A DNA stretch of 5,444 nucleotides from Peptococcaceae bacterium (GTDB taxonomy: Bacteria > Bacillota > Peptococcia > Peptococcales > Peptococcaceae): contig JAFNVD010000064.1 in the NCBI GenBank assembly GCA_017383785.1, positions 1 through 5,444 on the forward strand, read 5' to 3'. Of this stretch, positions 1 through 5,444 are shown in pieces (the stretch's first letter is position 1; every line of letters begins with the position of its first letter). Both the position numbers and the translations under genes were made by a program. Below the pieces are notes generated by a model, which saw only the letters and a list, made by a program, of their open reading frames with translations, had not been told where the DNA came from and searched no databases.

Positions 1-1025
1 AAGGCCGCGTATGGGGTCGTGGCACGGTAGACACCAAAGCCAGTCTGTTTTGTATTTTTGCAGCAGTGGAAGAGCTGATAGCCGGTGGATATGTGCCAAA
101 TTGCGATGTGTATATTGCCTCTAGCTGTACGGAAGAATGGAGCGGCGACGGTGCTCCAAGCACAGTACAGTACTTAGAAGCACAAAATATTCGTTTGCGT
201 CTGGTGCTGGACGAAGGCGGTATGATTATCGAAGAACCGATTGCCGGAGTCAAAGGTACCTATGCTATGATTGGAATCGTAGAAAAAGGCTATGGGGATG
301 TCAAATTTATTGCCAGAGGCAATGGAGGCCATGCCAGTGCGCCGGGCAAAAATACACCGTTGGTGCGTTTGGGCAAATTTATGACCGATGTAGAAAAGCA
401 TCCGCCATTTGAAGCCCAGTTTACACCGGTAGTAGCAGAAATGTTCCGCCGTATTGCGCCAAACATGAATTTTGGCATGAAGCTGTTATTTTCTAACGTA
501 TGGCTGTTTAAACCTTTATTGTTAAAAGTAATGCCGGCCGTAAGCTCGGCAGCCGGTGCGATGCTCAAAACTACACTGGCATTTACCATGGCAAAAGGGG
601 CAGATGGTGCCAATGTATTGCCTCAGGAAGCCCATGTAGTGGGGAATATGCGCTTTATTCATCATCAGCCAAACAAAGAAAGTATTGAATGCATCAGCAA
701 AATTGCAGCCAAATATGATATCGAGACAGAAGTATTGTATCAGGACAGCCCATGTCCGATTGTAGATTTCAAAGGCAAAGAGTTTACAATGGTGGAAGAT
801 ATTATCCATGAAATTTATCCGGGCGTTGGTACTTGTCCATACGTTATGACCGGCGGTACCGATGCCAAATATTATAGCAAAATCAGTGATAATTGCATTC
901 GTTTTGCACCGCTTTATATTGACGGGCAGCAGTATAGCAGTATCCATGGCTTGAACGAAAATATTTACCAAGGTACATTGCCTATGGGTGTAGATTTCTA
1001 CAAAGCTGTGATTCAGAGAGTGTAA
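1..1025 (+). CDS. M20-family zinc metallopeptidase/amidohydrolase (partial, N-terminus off window)
   Basis: The reading frame is open from base 3, so this is the last 340 residues of a longer protein; the GTG at 66 is internal. Numbering from the first in-window residue, GRGTVDTK (5-12) is the M20 motif whose Asp (D10) bridges the two metals. TEEW (43-46) carries the catalytic/metal Glu pair, and LDEGG (69-73) is the next metal-ligand block. GGHAS (108-112) lies at the start of the dimerisation domain. GNMRF and GGTDA (284-288) are typical of the C-terminal catalytic part, and IHGLNE (314-319) supplies the last metal-binding His. All motifs that can be checked are intact, so an active di-zinc enzyme is likely; the first HxD motif lies outside the window. 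M20 enzymes remove amino acids or acyl groups from small peptides or amides. The substrate cannot be told; the family resembles long M20 (PM20D1/carboxypeptidase-like) members. About 100-130 residues are probably missing. The transglutaminase-like gene starts 87 bases downstream on the same strand. Confidence 0.93.
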   Translation, partial: GRVWGRGTVDTKASLFCIFAAVEELIAGGYVPNCDVYIASSCTEEWSGDGAPSTVQYLEAQNIRLRLVLDEGGMIIEEPIAGVKGTYAMIGIVEKGYGDVKFIARGNGGHASAPGKNTPLVRLGKFMTDVEKHPPFEAQFTPVVAEMFRRIAPNMNFGMKLLFSNVWLFKPLLLKVMPAVSSAAGAMLKTTLAFTMAKGADGANVLPQEAHVVGNMRFIHHQPNKESIECISKIAAKYDIETEVLYQDSPCPIVDFKGKEFTMVEDIIHEIYPGVGTCPYVMTGGTDAKYYSKISDNCIRFAPLYIDGQQYSSIHGLNENIYQGTLPMGVDFYKAVIQRV

Positions 1026-1071
1026 TGATTGCATGCAAAAAGAAACGCTTTTCTTGCATATAAAAATGCGG

Positions 1072-1077
1072 TATACT
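1072..1077 (+). promoter_or_regulatory. Possible -10 element (TATACT) before the transglutaminase-like gene
   Basis: TATACT matches the sigma-A -10 consensus at 5 of 6 positions and lies 35 bases before the ATG at 1113, which would give a leader of about 30 bases. No good -35 sits at 16-18 bases: the best is TTTTCT at 1049-1054, 3 of 6. TTGCAT at 1054-1059 is too close. The gene could instead be read through from the M20 gene, since no clear terminator separates them. Confidence 0.3.
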
Positions 1078-1097
1078 TATCGGTATGGAATGGTTTG

Positions 1098-1104
1098 AAA
1101 GGAG
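1098..1104 (+). promoter_or_regulatory. Ribosome binding site fixing the transglutaminase-like start
   Basis: AAAGGAG lies 8 bases before ATG 1113. It decides that start over the TTG at 1029, which lies 3 bases after the preceding stop codon and has no purine-rich site of its own. Confidence 0.8.
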
Positions 1105-1112
1105 TTATTGCG

Positions 1113-1718
1113 ATGCAGTATCAATTAGAAGTAGAAGATAAAGATGCATATTTAGCATCTACCCATTATATTGACTGGCAGAATCCAATGATTCTGGCGA
1201 AAGCGGAAGAATTGTTTGCCGATTGCGGTACAGAGCTTGAGAAAATCAAAGCAGCGTTTACATTTGTACGTGATGTGATTCCTCATTCGGGAGATATTCA
1301 GAGCCATAAAATCACCCATACAGCGTCCGAAGCGTTGGCAGAGGGTGAAGGGGTATGTTATGTAAAATCTATGCTTTTAGCAGCGTTATTGCGCAGTCAG
1401 GGCATTCAGACAGGGCTATGCTATCAGCGTTTGGCCAGAGCCAATGACCATATCATTCATGCGTTAAATGCCGTATATTTGAGTGATATGCAGAAATGGG
1501 TGCGTGTAGATGCCAGAGGCAATCTGCCGGGCAAAGAGGCAGAATTTTATATCGATACACCGGATGCAGAACAGCTGGTATTTACCGTGCGTCCGGAACT
1601 GGATGAGGTAGATTACCCAACCATTTATGCCAAGCCACCGGTGGTAACTACCAAAGTATTAGAAGAAAATACAGACTGTGCAGAAGTGCTGAAATGCAAA
1701 CTGCCTGCTCAGCTGTAA
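1113..1718 (+). CDS. Transglutaminase-like (papain-fold) cysteine protein
   Basis: This is a 201-residue protein of the transglutaminase-like superfamily. The triad is visible. Cys82 lies in GEGVCYVKSMLLAALLRS, the usual nucleophile block at a helix start. His116 lies in IIHALNAVYL, and Asp133 in WVRVDARGN. Members act as peptidases, amidases or crosslinking enzymes through a thiol intermediate; which reaction occurs here is unknown. There is no signal peptide or membrane segment, so it is probably cytoplasmic. The core spans about residues 40-145; the last 50 residues (FYIDTPDAEQ onward) are less conserved in appearance and may cap the fold. The ATG at 1113 is chosen for its ribosome binding site. 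The stop is 18 bases from the next start, so it is probably co-transcribed with the membrane protein. The family call is firm; a specific function would be a guess. Confidence 0.88.
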   Translation: MQYQLEVEDKDAYLASTHYIDWQNPMILAKAEELFADCGTELEKIKAAFTFVRDVIPHSGDIQSHKITHTASEALAEGEGVCYVKSMLLAALLRSQGIQTGLCYQRLARANDHIIHALNAVYLSDMQKWVRVDARGNLPGKEAEFYIDTPDAEQLVFTVRPELDEVDYPTIYAKPPVVTTKVLEENTDCAEVLKCKLPAQL

Positions 1719-1736
1719 TATCGGAGGAACGACAGT

Positions 1737-2138
1737 ATGTCTAAGAAAAATAACAATACAGCAGAAGTACAAGAACCTGCTGCTAAAAATACACCAAAGA
1801 AAAAAATGAGCAAAAAAGAAAAACGTGCTATTGCAGAGCAGCGTACCAAAGAATTGAACCAGAAAAAAACACGTAATTACGGTATTGGGTTTGCATTCTC
1901 TTTGGTTGCAATCGCAATTTCCTTCTTGTATAAACCGGAAGTGGGGACTGCAATGTGGTCTTACACACAGATGGGTTGCTATGCAATTATGGGTGTTGCA
2001 GGGTTTTTCTTGAAAAATGGTGCCAAATATGAGGAAAATGTAAAACGTGCGAAAACCATGGATATGATTGGCCTTATCTTTATTGTGATGTGCTTGGGTA
2101 TGATCATGGCAGAGGCTGTAGCATTGTTTATGGCATAA
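1737..2138 (+). CDS. Small lysine-rich protein with three predicted membrane segments, unknown function
   Basis: I do not recognise this 133-residue protein. Residues 1-47 are highly charged, with many Lys runs (KKK at 21-23, KKEKR at 26-30), and likely form a cytoplasmic, partly helical tail. Three hydrophobic stretches follow: about 48-65 (YGIGFAFSLVAIAISFLY), 74-92 and 108-132. The loop between the second and third (KNGAKYEENVKRAKT) is basic. By the positive-inside rule this predicts N-terminus in, C-terminus out. No catalytic motif is seen. The start is supported by GGAGG at 1723-1727, 9 bases before the ATG. It follows the transglutaminase-like gene by 18 bases and is followed by a strong terminator, so it is the last gene of that unit. 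The gene is very likely real, given its ribosome binding site, spacing and membrane pattern. A role as partner or anchor for the upstream protein is only inference. Confidence 0.8.
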   Translation: MSKKNNNTAEVQEPAAKNTPKKKMSKKEKRAIAEQRTKELNQKKTRNYGIGFAFSLVAIAISFLYKPEVGTAMWSYTQMGCYAIMGVAGFFLKNGAKYEENVKRAKTMDMIGLIFIVMCLGMIMAEAVALFMA

Positions 2139-2160
2139 TAAAAAGTCAATAAGATAATAT

Positions 2161-2198
2161 AAAAAGCTTTCGGAGTAAAATAGCTCCGAAAGCTTTTT
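2161..2198. terminator. Bidirectional rho-independent terminator between convergent genes
   Basis: A perfect 15-bp stem pairs AAAAAGCTTTCGGAG (2161-2175) with CTCCGAAAGCTTTTT (2184-2198) around an 8-base loop. The A/T flanks provide a U-tract on both strands. It sits 22 bases after the membrane-protein stop (+) and 36 bases after the HD-gene stop (-), so it can end both transcripts. Confidence 0.92.
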
Positions 2199-2234
2199 GT
2201 GTTTATTATGGAATACTGATTTGAATATAGATTT

Positions 2235-3005
2235 TTAGAGCTGTTCGTTCATTTCCTGAGTCGCTAAGAAAATATCATACCAGCTTTCCTCAATATATTC
2301 GGCCTCTTTGCGGGTAAGCTCAATATCATTGTTGCGGAACCGATAATTAATAGGGAACCACTGCGGATTGCCTTTCATGAGGCAATATGCTTCGCCAAAG
2401 GTATTGGCCTGATACAGCCGTTCATAATCTGCGCTGATTTTGTAAACCACAAAGACATCTTTGTAAAGATCGGTCAATTCTTTATATGCGTCGGCAGTTT
2501 CGGTATATTGCTGCATATCGCCTAAAGCATCCAAAATGCCGTTGTAATACCACGCTTGTTTTTCTTTTGGTGCGTTAAAGCGTTCCCATACTCCATCGCC
2601 CAACGCAGTATAATCTCTGGCAATACTGCGCATGTTGGATAGTTTATCCGCCAACACCAGCATTTTAATACGATCATCCGCCTGTTTTAATGCCATAATA
2701 GCAGTTGTTTTGCGCTCCGCCCAGCTTTTGCTTTTATCCTCACTGTGATGACCTACCAAGGAGGCCACATCATCCCCAAACAGTGCAGCAATTTCTTCTA
2801 AAGTAGTATCGGTATCCTCAACGGTATCGTGTAGAAGTCCTGCAATCTGCACATTGAGATCGGCTTGCATATTAGAGAGAATCAGCATTGTTTCTAATGG
2901 ATGTACAATATACGGTGTGTCTGTACCTTTGCGTACCTGACCGGCGTGGCGCTCAGTTGCAAATATAATAGCACGGTTCAAATCTTCTACGGTATTTTCT
3001 TTCAT
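2235..3005 (-). CDS. Stand-alone HD-domain hydrolase, RelA/SpoT hydrolase-like ((p)ppGpp hydrolase/MESH1 type)
   Basis: This 256-residue protein has an N-terminal HD domain (about 8-160) closely resembling the hydrolase half of RelA/SpoT. RHAGQVRKGTDTPYIVHP (19-36) holds the first His ligand (H35) and the nucleotide-contacting Arg/Lys. LLHDTVEDTDTTLEEIAALFG (positions 57-77) has the H59-D60 pair and the E63-D64 pair linked to hydrolysis. LADKLSNMRS (118-127) has D120, the last metal ligand. The later GDGVWERF and WYYN stretch also fits small alarmone hydrolases. Such enzymes remove the 3'-pyrophosphate of (p)ppGpp with Mn2+; alternatively it may act on another nucleotide. No synthetase, TGS or ACT domain is present. 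Residues about 161-256 form an acidic, aromatic-rich extension that I cannot assign. The site AAAGGGG (3017-3023) lies 11 bases before the ATG. It starts 32 bases after the CopZ-like gene and is probably co-transcribed with it. Confidence 0.88.
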   Translation of the reverse strand: MKENTVEDLNRAIIFATERHAGQVRKGTDTPYIVHPLETMLILSNMQADLNVQIAGLLHDTVEDTDTTLEEIAALFGDDVASLVGHHSEDKSKSWAERKTTAIMALKQADDRIKMLVLADKLSNMRSIARDYTALGDGVWERFNAPKEKQAWYYNGILDALGDMQQYTETADAYKELTDLYKDVFVVYKISADYERLYQANTFGEAYCLMKGNPQWFPINYRFRNNDIELTRKEAEYIEESWYDIFLATQEMNEQL

Positions 3006-3037
3006 GTCAAATAGTGCCCCTTTCAGTTGTAAATTTA

Positions 3038-3256
3038 TTATTTCTTAATGTTTTCTATTTTGATTACTTCATATCCTGCATTTTGTACAGCACGAATCAA
3101 ATCGGCATTGGTGATTGTTTCACTACAGTCTACCATAGCACATTTGGCCCCTACATTTACACGGGCTTTCACACCATCTACACTGTTTAATGCAGTTTCC
3201 ACCCGCACATTGCAGTGTGGGCAGGTCATGCCTTTGATGATTAAGTTCTTTTCCAT
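3038..3256 (-). CDS. Heavy-metal-associated (HMA) domain protein, CopZ-like metallochaperone
   Basis: This 72-residue protein is a single HMA ferredoxin-like domain. It opens with strand ...LIIKGMTCPHC, whose MxCxxC motif (Cys12, Cys15) binds Cu(I) or a similar soft metal. The rest follows the family order: NVRVETALNSVDGVKARVNV (helix and strand), DLIRAVQNAGYEV (second helix, with Tyr62 where bacterial copper chaperones have Tyr), then a basic tail. The length is normal for CopZ. Unusually it has two further cysteines, Cys39 and Cys44, in the central strand region. The likely role is cytosolic metal transfer or buffering. No CopA-type ATPase or CsoR/CopY regulator gene is in the window, so copper specificity is inferred from the family only. 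The start is supported by AAGGA (3268-3272), 11 bases upstream. It is the first gene of a leftward unit with the HD hydrolase. Confidence 0.9.
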   Translation of the reverse strand: MEKNLIIKGMTCPHCNVRVETALNSVDGVKARVNVGAKCAMVDCSETITNADLIRAVQNAGYEVIKIENIKK

Positions 3257-3281
3257 GAGCAGTCACTTCCTTGTGTAGTCT

Positions 3282-3310
3282 ATTGTAATGGTTTGCAACA
3301 GGATTTGCAA
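3282..3310 (-). promoter_or_regulatory. Promoter for the CopZ-like/HD-hydrolase unit
   Basis: On the - strand, TTGCAA (3305-3310; 4 of 6 to the -35 consensus) and TACAAT (3282-3287; 5 of 6 to the -10) are separated by exactly 17 bases. The -10 lies 25 bases before the CopZ-like ATG, leaving room for the ribosome binding site. The spacing is standard, not the 19-20 bases of MerR/CueR-type promoters. Confidence 0.6.
3292..3310. repeat. Tandem TTTGCAA direct repeat inside the metal-protein promoter
   Basis: TTTGCAA occurs at 3292-3298 and again at 3304-3310 (+ strand), a 12-base period. The core TTGCAA is itself palindromic. One copy covers the -35 and the other lies in the spacer of the leftward promoter, where a repressor would block polymerase. 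It could be an operator or chance in A/T-rich DNA. Confidence 0.4.
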
Positions 3311-3342
3311 TAAAATAAGGGATGTATTTTTTCACAAAACAG

Positions 3343-3372
3343 TTTACGTCTCTTTATGCATTGTGATAAAAT
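3343..3372 (+). promoter_or_regulatory. Promoter for pyrK-pyrD
   Basis: TTTACG (3343-3348; 4 of 6) and TAAAAT (3367-3372; 5 of 6) are 18 bases apart. TG at 3364-3365 forms an extended -10 (TGnTAAAAT). Transcription would start near 3379, giving a leader of about 30 bases before the pyrK ATG. That is too short to hold a PyrR-type attenuator. Confidence 0.55.
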
Positions 3373-3394
3373 AAAGAAGATAGCAAATCAAGTA

Positions 3395-3401
3395 TTGGAG
3401 G
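3395..3401 (+). promoter_or_regulatory. Ribosome binding site fixing the pyrK start
   Basis: TTGGAGG lies 8 bases before ATG 3410. It selects this start over the in-frame ATG at 3356, which lies between the -35 and -10 of the predicted promoter and would add 18 residues not expected in PyrK. Confidence 0.8.
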
Positions 3402-3409
3402 CAATCTTT

Positions 3410-4114
3410 ATGGCAACCGTATTAAAAAATATTGCAGTAAGTGATGATTTTTATCTGCTGAAAGCTTCGGGTAAATTTGACGGCAAAATGGGGCAGTTCT
3501 GCATGCTGCGTGCATGGGATGAGTATCCTGTATTGTCTCGTCCAATCAGTATTTTTGATTGTGATGACGAAGGGATTAGCTTTTTATACAAAGTAGTGGG
3601 TCAGGGTACTGAGATTCTGGCACAGTTAAAAGAAGGCGATGATATCGATGTACAGGGGCCTTATGGCACCGGTTTTCCTGATGTAAAAGGAAAAATTGCT
3701 TTGGTAGGTGGCGGTATCGGTGTAGCACCTCTGCACCTCACAGCAAAAGTGCTGAAAGCTGCCGGCAATACTGTAGATATGTATCTGGGTTTCCAGAGCG
3801 AAGCATTGTTGAAAGAAGATTATGAAGCAGTATGTGATAATCTGATTATCAATATCGGCGGCTATGTGACCGATGATATCAATCCTGCAGAGTATGATTA
3901 TATCTTGACTTGCGGGCCTGAAATTATGATGAAGGTATTGTACAATAAAGTAAAAGGTACAGGGGCACAGCTGTATGTATCTATGGAAAATCGTATGGGC
4001 TGCGGTGTAGGTGCATGTTTGGTGTGCAGCTGTAAAACAAGCGGCGGCAACAAAAAAGTATGTAAAGATGGTCCGGTATTCAAAGCAGAGGAGGTATTCG
4101 CAGATGAGCAGTAG
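3410..4114 (+). CDS. pyrK: Dihydroorotate dehydrogenase B, electron-transfer subunit PyrK
   Basis: This 234-residue protein is the FAD/[2Fe-2S] subunit that passes electrons from PyrD to NAD+, letting class 1B dihydroorotate dehydrogenase use NAD+. The order is typical of the ferredoxin-reductase fold. The N-terminal FAD barrel has SRPISIFD (43-50), VVGQGTEIL (62-70) and GPYGTGFP (83-90). The NAD-binding domain has [11 protein letters not shown] (98-108) and TCGPEIMM (167-174). The C-terminal iron-sulphur loop has Cys198, Cys203, Cys206 and Cys218 (C-X4-C-X2-C-X11-C), ending in the family's CKDGPVF. Cys208 is an additional cysteine in the loop. The length is slightly short of the roughly 255-260 residues of the Bacillus and Lactococcus proteins, but no motif is missing. 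Its last 11 bases overlap pyrD, and the ribosome binding site of pyrD lies within it, so translation is probably coupled. Confidence 0.96.
   Translation: MATVLKNIAVSDDFYLLKASGKFDGKMGQFCMLRAWDEYPVLSRPISIFDCDDEGISFLYKVVGQGTEILAQLKEGDDIDVQGPYGTGFPDVKGKIALVGGGIGVAPLHLTAKVLKAAGNTVDMYLGFQSEALLKEDYEAVCDNLIINIGGYVTDDINPAEYDYILTCGPEIMMKVLYNKVKGTGAQLYVSMENRMGCGVGACLVCSCKTSGGNKKVCKDGPVFKAEEVFADEQ
4087..4094 (+). promoter_or_regulatory. Ribosome binding site for pyrD inside pyrK
   Basis: AGAGGAGG lies 9 bases before ATG 4104, near-perfect for the anti-Shine-Dalgarno. It fixes the pyrD start; the frame is open further upstream to 4011, but that would overlap the PyrK cysteine-cluster region by about 100 bases. 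Confidence 0.85.
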
Positions 4115-5009
4115 ATTACAGGTGGAATTTGCAGGAGTTCCGTTTAAAAATCCTGTAGTAATGGCATCCGGTACTTTTGGCTTTGGCCGTGAATATGCAG
4201 ATTTATTTGATATTGAACAGCTGGGTGGTATTTCTTCTAAAGGGCTGACCTTAAACCCACGTAGCGGCAATGAAGGCATTCGTATTTGGGAAACACCTTC
4301 CGGCATTATGAATAGCGTTGGTTTGGAAAACCCGGGGGTAGAAGGCTTTATTGCCAAAGATTTAGACTGGGTGAATAGTCTAGATTTAGTAAATGTCGTG
4401 AATGTAGGTGGTCACAGCATTGAGGATTATGTACAGGCTGTAGAACGTTTGAATGATGTAAATCTGGACATTCTGGAGCTGAATATTTCTTGCCCGAATG
4501 TAAAACAGGGTGGTATGAATTTCGGCGTAAAAACAGATTTGGCCAGCGAAGTGGTACGCACCATTCGTAAAGTATGCAAACACAAACTGGTAATCAAACT
4601 GTCTCCAAATGCTGAAAATATTGTAGATTTGGCAAAGGCTTGTGAAGCAGAAGGTGCAGAGGGTATTTCTCTGGTAAATACATTCCTTGGGATGGCTATT
4701 GATATCAATAAACGTAAACCTGTGTTCAACAACGGCTATGCAGGATTATCCGGTCCTGCCATCAAACCGATTGCATTGCGTATGGTACACCAGGTAAGCC
4801 ATGCAGTTAATATTCCTGTAATGGGGTTAGGCGGTATCACCAATTGGCAAGATGCTATTGAGTTTATCATGGCCGGTGCTACAGTGGTACAGGTAGGCAC
4901 AGCTACTTTTATGAAACCGGATAAAGCGTTGGATATCATTGCAGGTATGGAACGTTATTGTGAAGAAAACAATATTGCTAATATCTCTGAAATCAGAGGC
5001 ATTGTATAA
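4104..5009 (+). CDS. pyrD: Dihydroorotate dehydrogenase B, catalytic subunit PyrD (class 1B)
   Basis: This 301-residue FMN TIM-barrel protein oxidises dihydroorotate to orotate, the fourth step of UMP synthesis. The length is normal for PyrDB. Visible motifs are [13 protein letters not shown] (16-28, FMN site), [10 protein letters not shown] (44-53) with Lys46, and NSVGLENPG (70-78) in the substrate pocket. [11 protein letters not shown] (127-137) has the active-site base Cys130; Cys rather than Ser marks the class 1 enzymes. KLSPNA (165-170) and VNTFLG (191-196) follow. [19 protein letters not shown] (241-259) and VGTATF (264-269) form the FMN phosphate site. No N-terminal membrane helix is present, which excludes the quinone-linked class 2. 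With PyrK next to it, the enzyme should be the cytosolic NAD+-dependent heterotetramer. It overlaps pyrK by 11 bases and is followed by a terminator rather than by pyrF or pyrE. Confidence 0.97.
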   Translation: MSSRLQVEFAGVPFKNPVVMASGTFGFGREYADLFDIEQLGGISSKGLTLNPRSGNEGIRIWETPSGIMNSVGLENPGVEGFIAKDLDWVNSLDLVNVVNVGGHSIEDYVQAVERLNDVNLDILELNISCPNVKQGGMNFGVKTDLASEVVRTIRKVCKHKLVIKLSPNAENIVDLAKACEAEGAEGISLVNTFLGMAIDINKRKPVFNNGYAGLSGPAIKPIALRMVHQVSHAVNIPVMGLGGITNWQDAIEFIMAGATVVQVGTATFMKPDKALDIIAGMERYCEENNIANISEIRGIV

Positions 5010-5032
5010 AAAGTAATTCGAATATAAAAAGA

Positions 5033-5076
5033 AAATCCCATTTGTTTGTATCGTTGGATACAAGCAAGTGGGATTT
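5033..5076. terminator. Bidirectional hairpin terminator after pyrD and the transporter gene
   Basis: A 20-base stem (5033-5052 with 5057-5076, two T·G wobbles) closes on a GTTG loop. On the + strand it follows pyrD by 23 bases but has only a weak T tract (TTTGTTG). On the - strand it follows the transporter stop by 32 bases and leads into TTTTCTTTTTATATT, a good U-tract. It is therefore the stronger terminator for the - strand gene and probably ends both. Confidence 0.85.
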
Positions 5077-5108
5077 GTTGTCTAACAAGTTATTTTTGTA
5101 TTGGTGTG

Positions 5109-5444
5109 CTATTCGGATTTGTTTTTGTCAGGCAAGCTGCTGATGAAAGTGGAGCCCAGAATCAGTACAGCACCAATCACACCGGAGATGCCCATTGGCT
5201 CATGCAGCAATAAAGCAGATAACATGATTGCTATGATTGGATCCACATAGCTAAAAATAGCAATGGTATCGGAGCTTAGGCCTTGCATAGAGGTGAAATA
5301 CAGTGCATAAGCTACACCTGTATGTACAATCCCTACGAATAGCAGCATTAAAAGAGCGCTTGTGCCAAAAGCTAAATCACCAATGGATTCGGTGAGTAAT
5401 GTATAAGGAAATAGCACGGCAGTGGCAATGCCTAATTGCATAAT
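5109..5444 (-). CDS. EamA/DMT-family transporter (partial, C-terminal part)
   Basis: The last 111 residues of a drug/metabolite-superfamily permease are visible; the frame stays open to the window end, and the ATG at 5441 is internal. Four hydrophobic segments remain, matching the last four of the usual ten helices in a protein of about 300 residues. In order they are QLGIATAVLFPYTLL, SALLMLLFVGIVHTGVAYAL, DTIAIFSYVDPIIAIMLSAL and SGVIGAVLILGSTFI. The stretch GVAYALYFTSMQGLSS, then YVDPIIAIMLSALLLHEPMG, matches the second EamA repeat, where a Pro-containing helix is followed by an (L/H)E-P turn. A short charged tail (PDKNKSE) ends in the cytosol. Such proteins export or import amino acids or other small metabolites across the cytoplasmic membrane; the substrate cannot be deduced. 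The hairpin at 5033-5076 is its terminator. Confidence 0.9.
   Translation of the reverse strand: MMQLGIATAVLFPYTLLTESIGDLAFGTSALLMLLFVGIVHTGVAYALYFTSMQGLSSDTIAIFSYVDPIIAIMLSALLLHEPMGISGVIGAVLILGSTFISSLPDKNKSE

Noticed and set aside
66..1025. Treating the GTG at 66 as the true start of the M20 protein
   Set aside because: The frame is open back to base 3 and encodes the conserved GRGTVDTK metal motif, so the gene begins outside the window.
522..1034. Antisense open frame opposite the M20 gene
   Set aside because: It is a shadow of conserved M20 codons, with no ribosome binding site or recognisable domain.
1029..1112. Longer transglutaminase-like protein from the TTG at 1029
   Set aside because: It has no ribosome binding site, the added 28 residues do not look like family sequence, and ATG 1113 has AAAGGAG at 8 bases.
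3123..3335. Alternative - strand frame over the CopZ-like gene and promoter
   Set aside because: It covers the predicted promoter and the MxCxxC gene in another frame, and has no coherent protein features.
3311..3409. PyrR-binding attenuator or riboswitch before pyrK
   Set aside because: No long alternative hairpins or conserved anti-antiterminator sequence could be seen, and the predicted leader is only about 30 bases.
4011..4103. Longer pyrD start upstream within pyrK
   Set aside because: It would overlap the PyrK cysteine-cluster region; the ATG at 4104 has a near-perfect ribosome binding site and gives the normal PyrD length.
3626..4357. Long antisense open frame across pyrK and pyrD
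   Set aside because: The translation has no family features, is Cys/Ile/His-rich in a way typical of reverse-frame shadows, and lies opposite two certain genes.
1..5444. CRISPR arrays, insertion sequences, tRNA or rRNA genes, phage genes
   Set aside because: No regularly spaced repeats, transposase-like frames, terminal inverted repeats or cloverleaf-like sequences were found by reading; base and codon use look even across the window.

Overview
The window looks like ordinary chromosome from a low-to-mid-GC member of the Bacillota (Firmicutes), probably an anaerobic clostridial or Negativicutes-type organism. The grounds are strong GGAGG-type ribosome binding sites, tightly packed short operons, A/T-rich hairpin terminators and a class 1B dihydroorotate dehydrogenase (PyrK plus PyrD), which is typical of this phylum. 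Genus cannot be decided from the sequence. I see no mobile element, CRISPR array, tRNA or rRNA.

Left part (1-2198, + strand): the C-terminal three quarters of an M20-family zinc peptidase/amidohydrolase, cut by the window edge, is followed by a small transglutaminase-like cysteine protein with an intact Cys-His-Asp triad. Eighteen bases later comes a lysine-rich small protein with three predicted membrane segments and no recognised family. A strong hairpin at 2161-2198 closes this unit. It also serves the convergent gene on its right.

Middle (2235-3310, - strand): a two-gene unit is read leftward from a recognisable promoter at about 3282-3310. It encodes a 72-residue CopZ-like heavy-metal-associated protein, then a stand-alone HD hydrolase of the RelA/SpoT hydrolase-half type (SAH/MESH1-like) with an extra C-terminal region of about 95 residues. 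The HD protein keeps the metal ligands and the HD-x-x-ED signature expected for (p)ppGpp hydrolysis, and it has no synthetase domain.

Right part (3343-5076, + strand): a divergent promoter with an extended -10 drives pyrK and pyrD. These overlap by 11 bases and encode the electron-transfer and catalytic subunits of NAD-dependent dihydroorotate dehydrogenase, the fourth step of UMP synthesis. A long hairpin at 5033-5076 ends the unit, so no other pyr gene follows directly. Beyond it, on the - strand, lies the C-terminal third of an EamA/DMT-family transporter that runs off the window.

No dramatic new system is evident. The points most worth a second look are the CopZ-like/HD-hydrolase pairing, the unassigned membrane protein next to the transglutaminase-like protein, the repeat inside the metal-protein promoter, and the extra cysteines in the CopZ-like protein.
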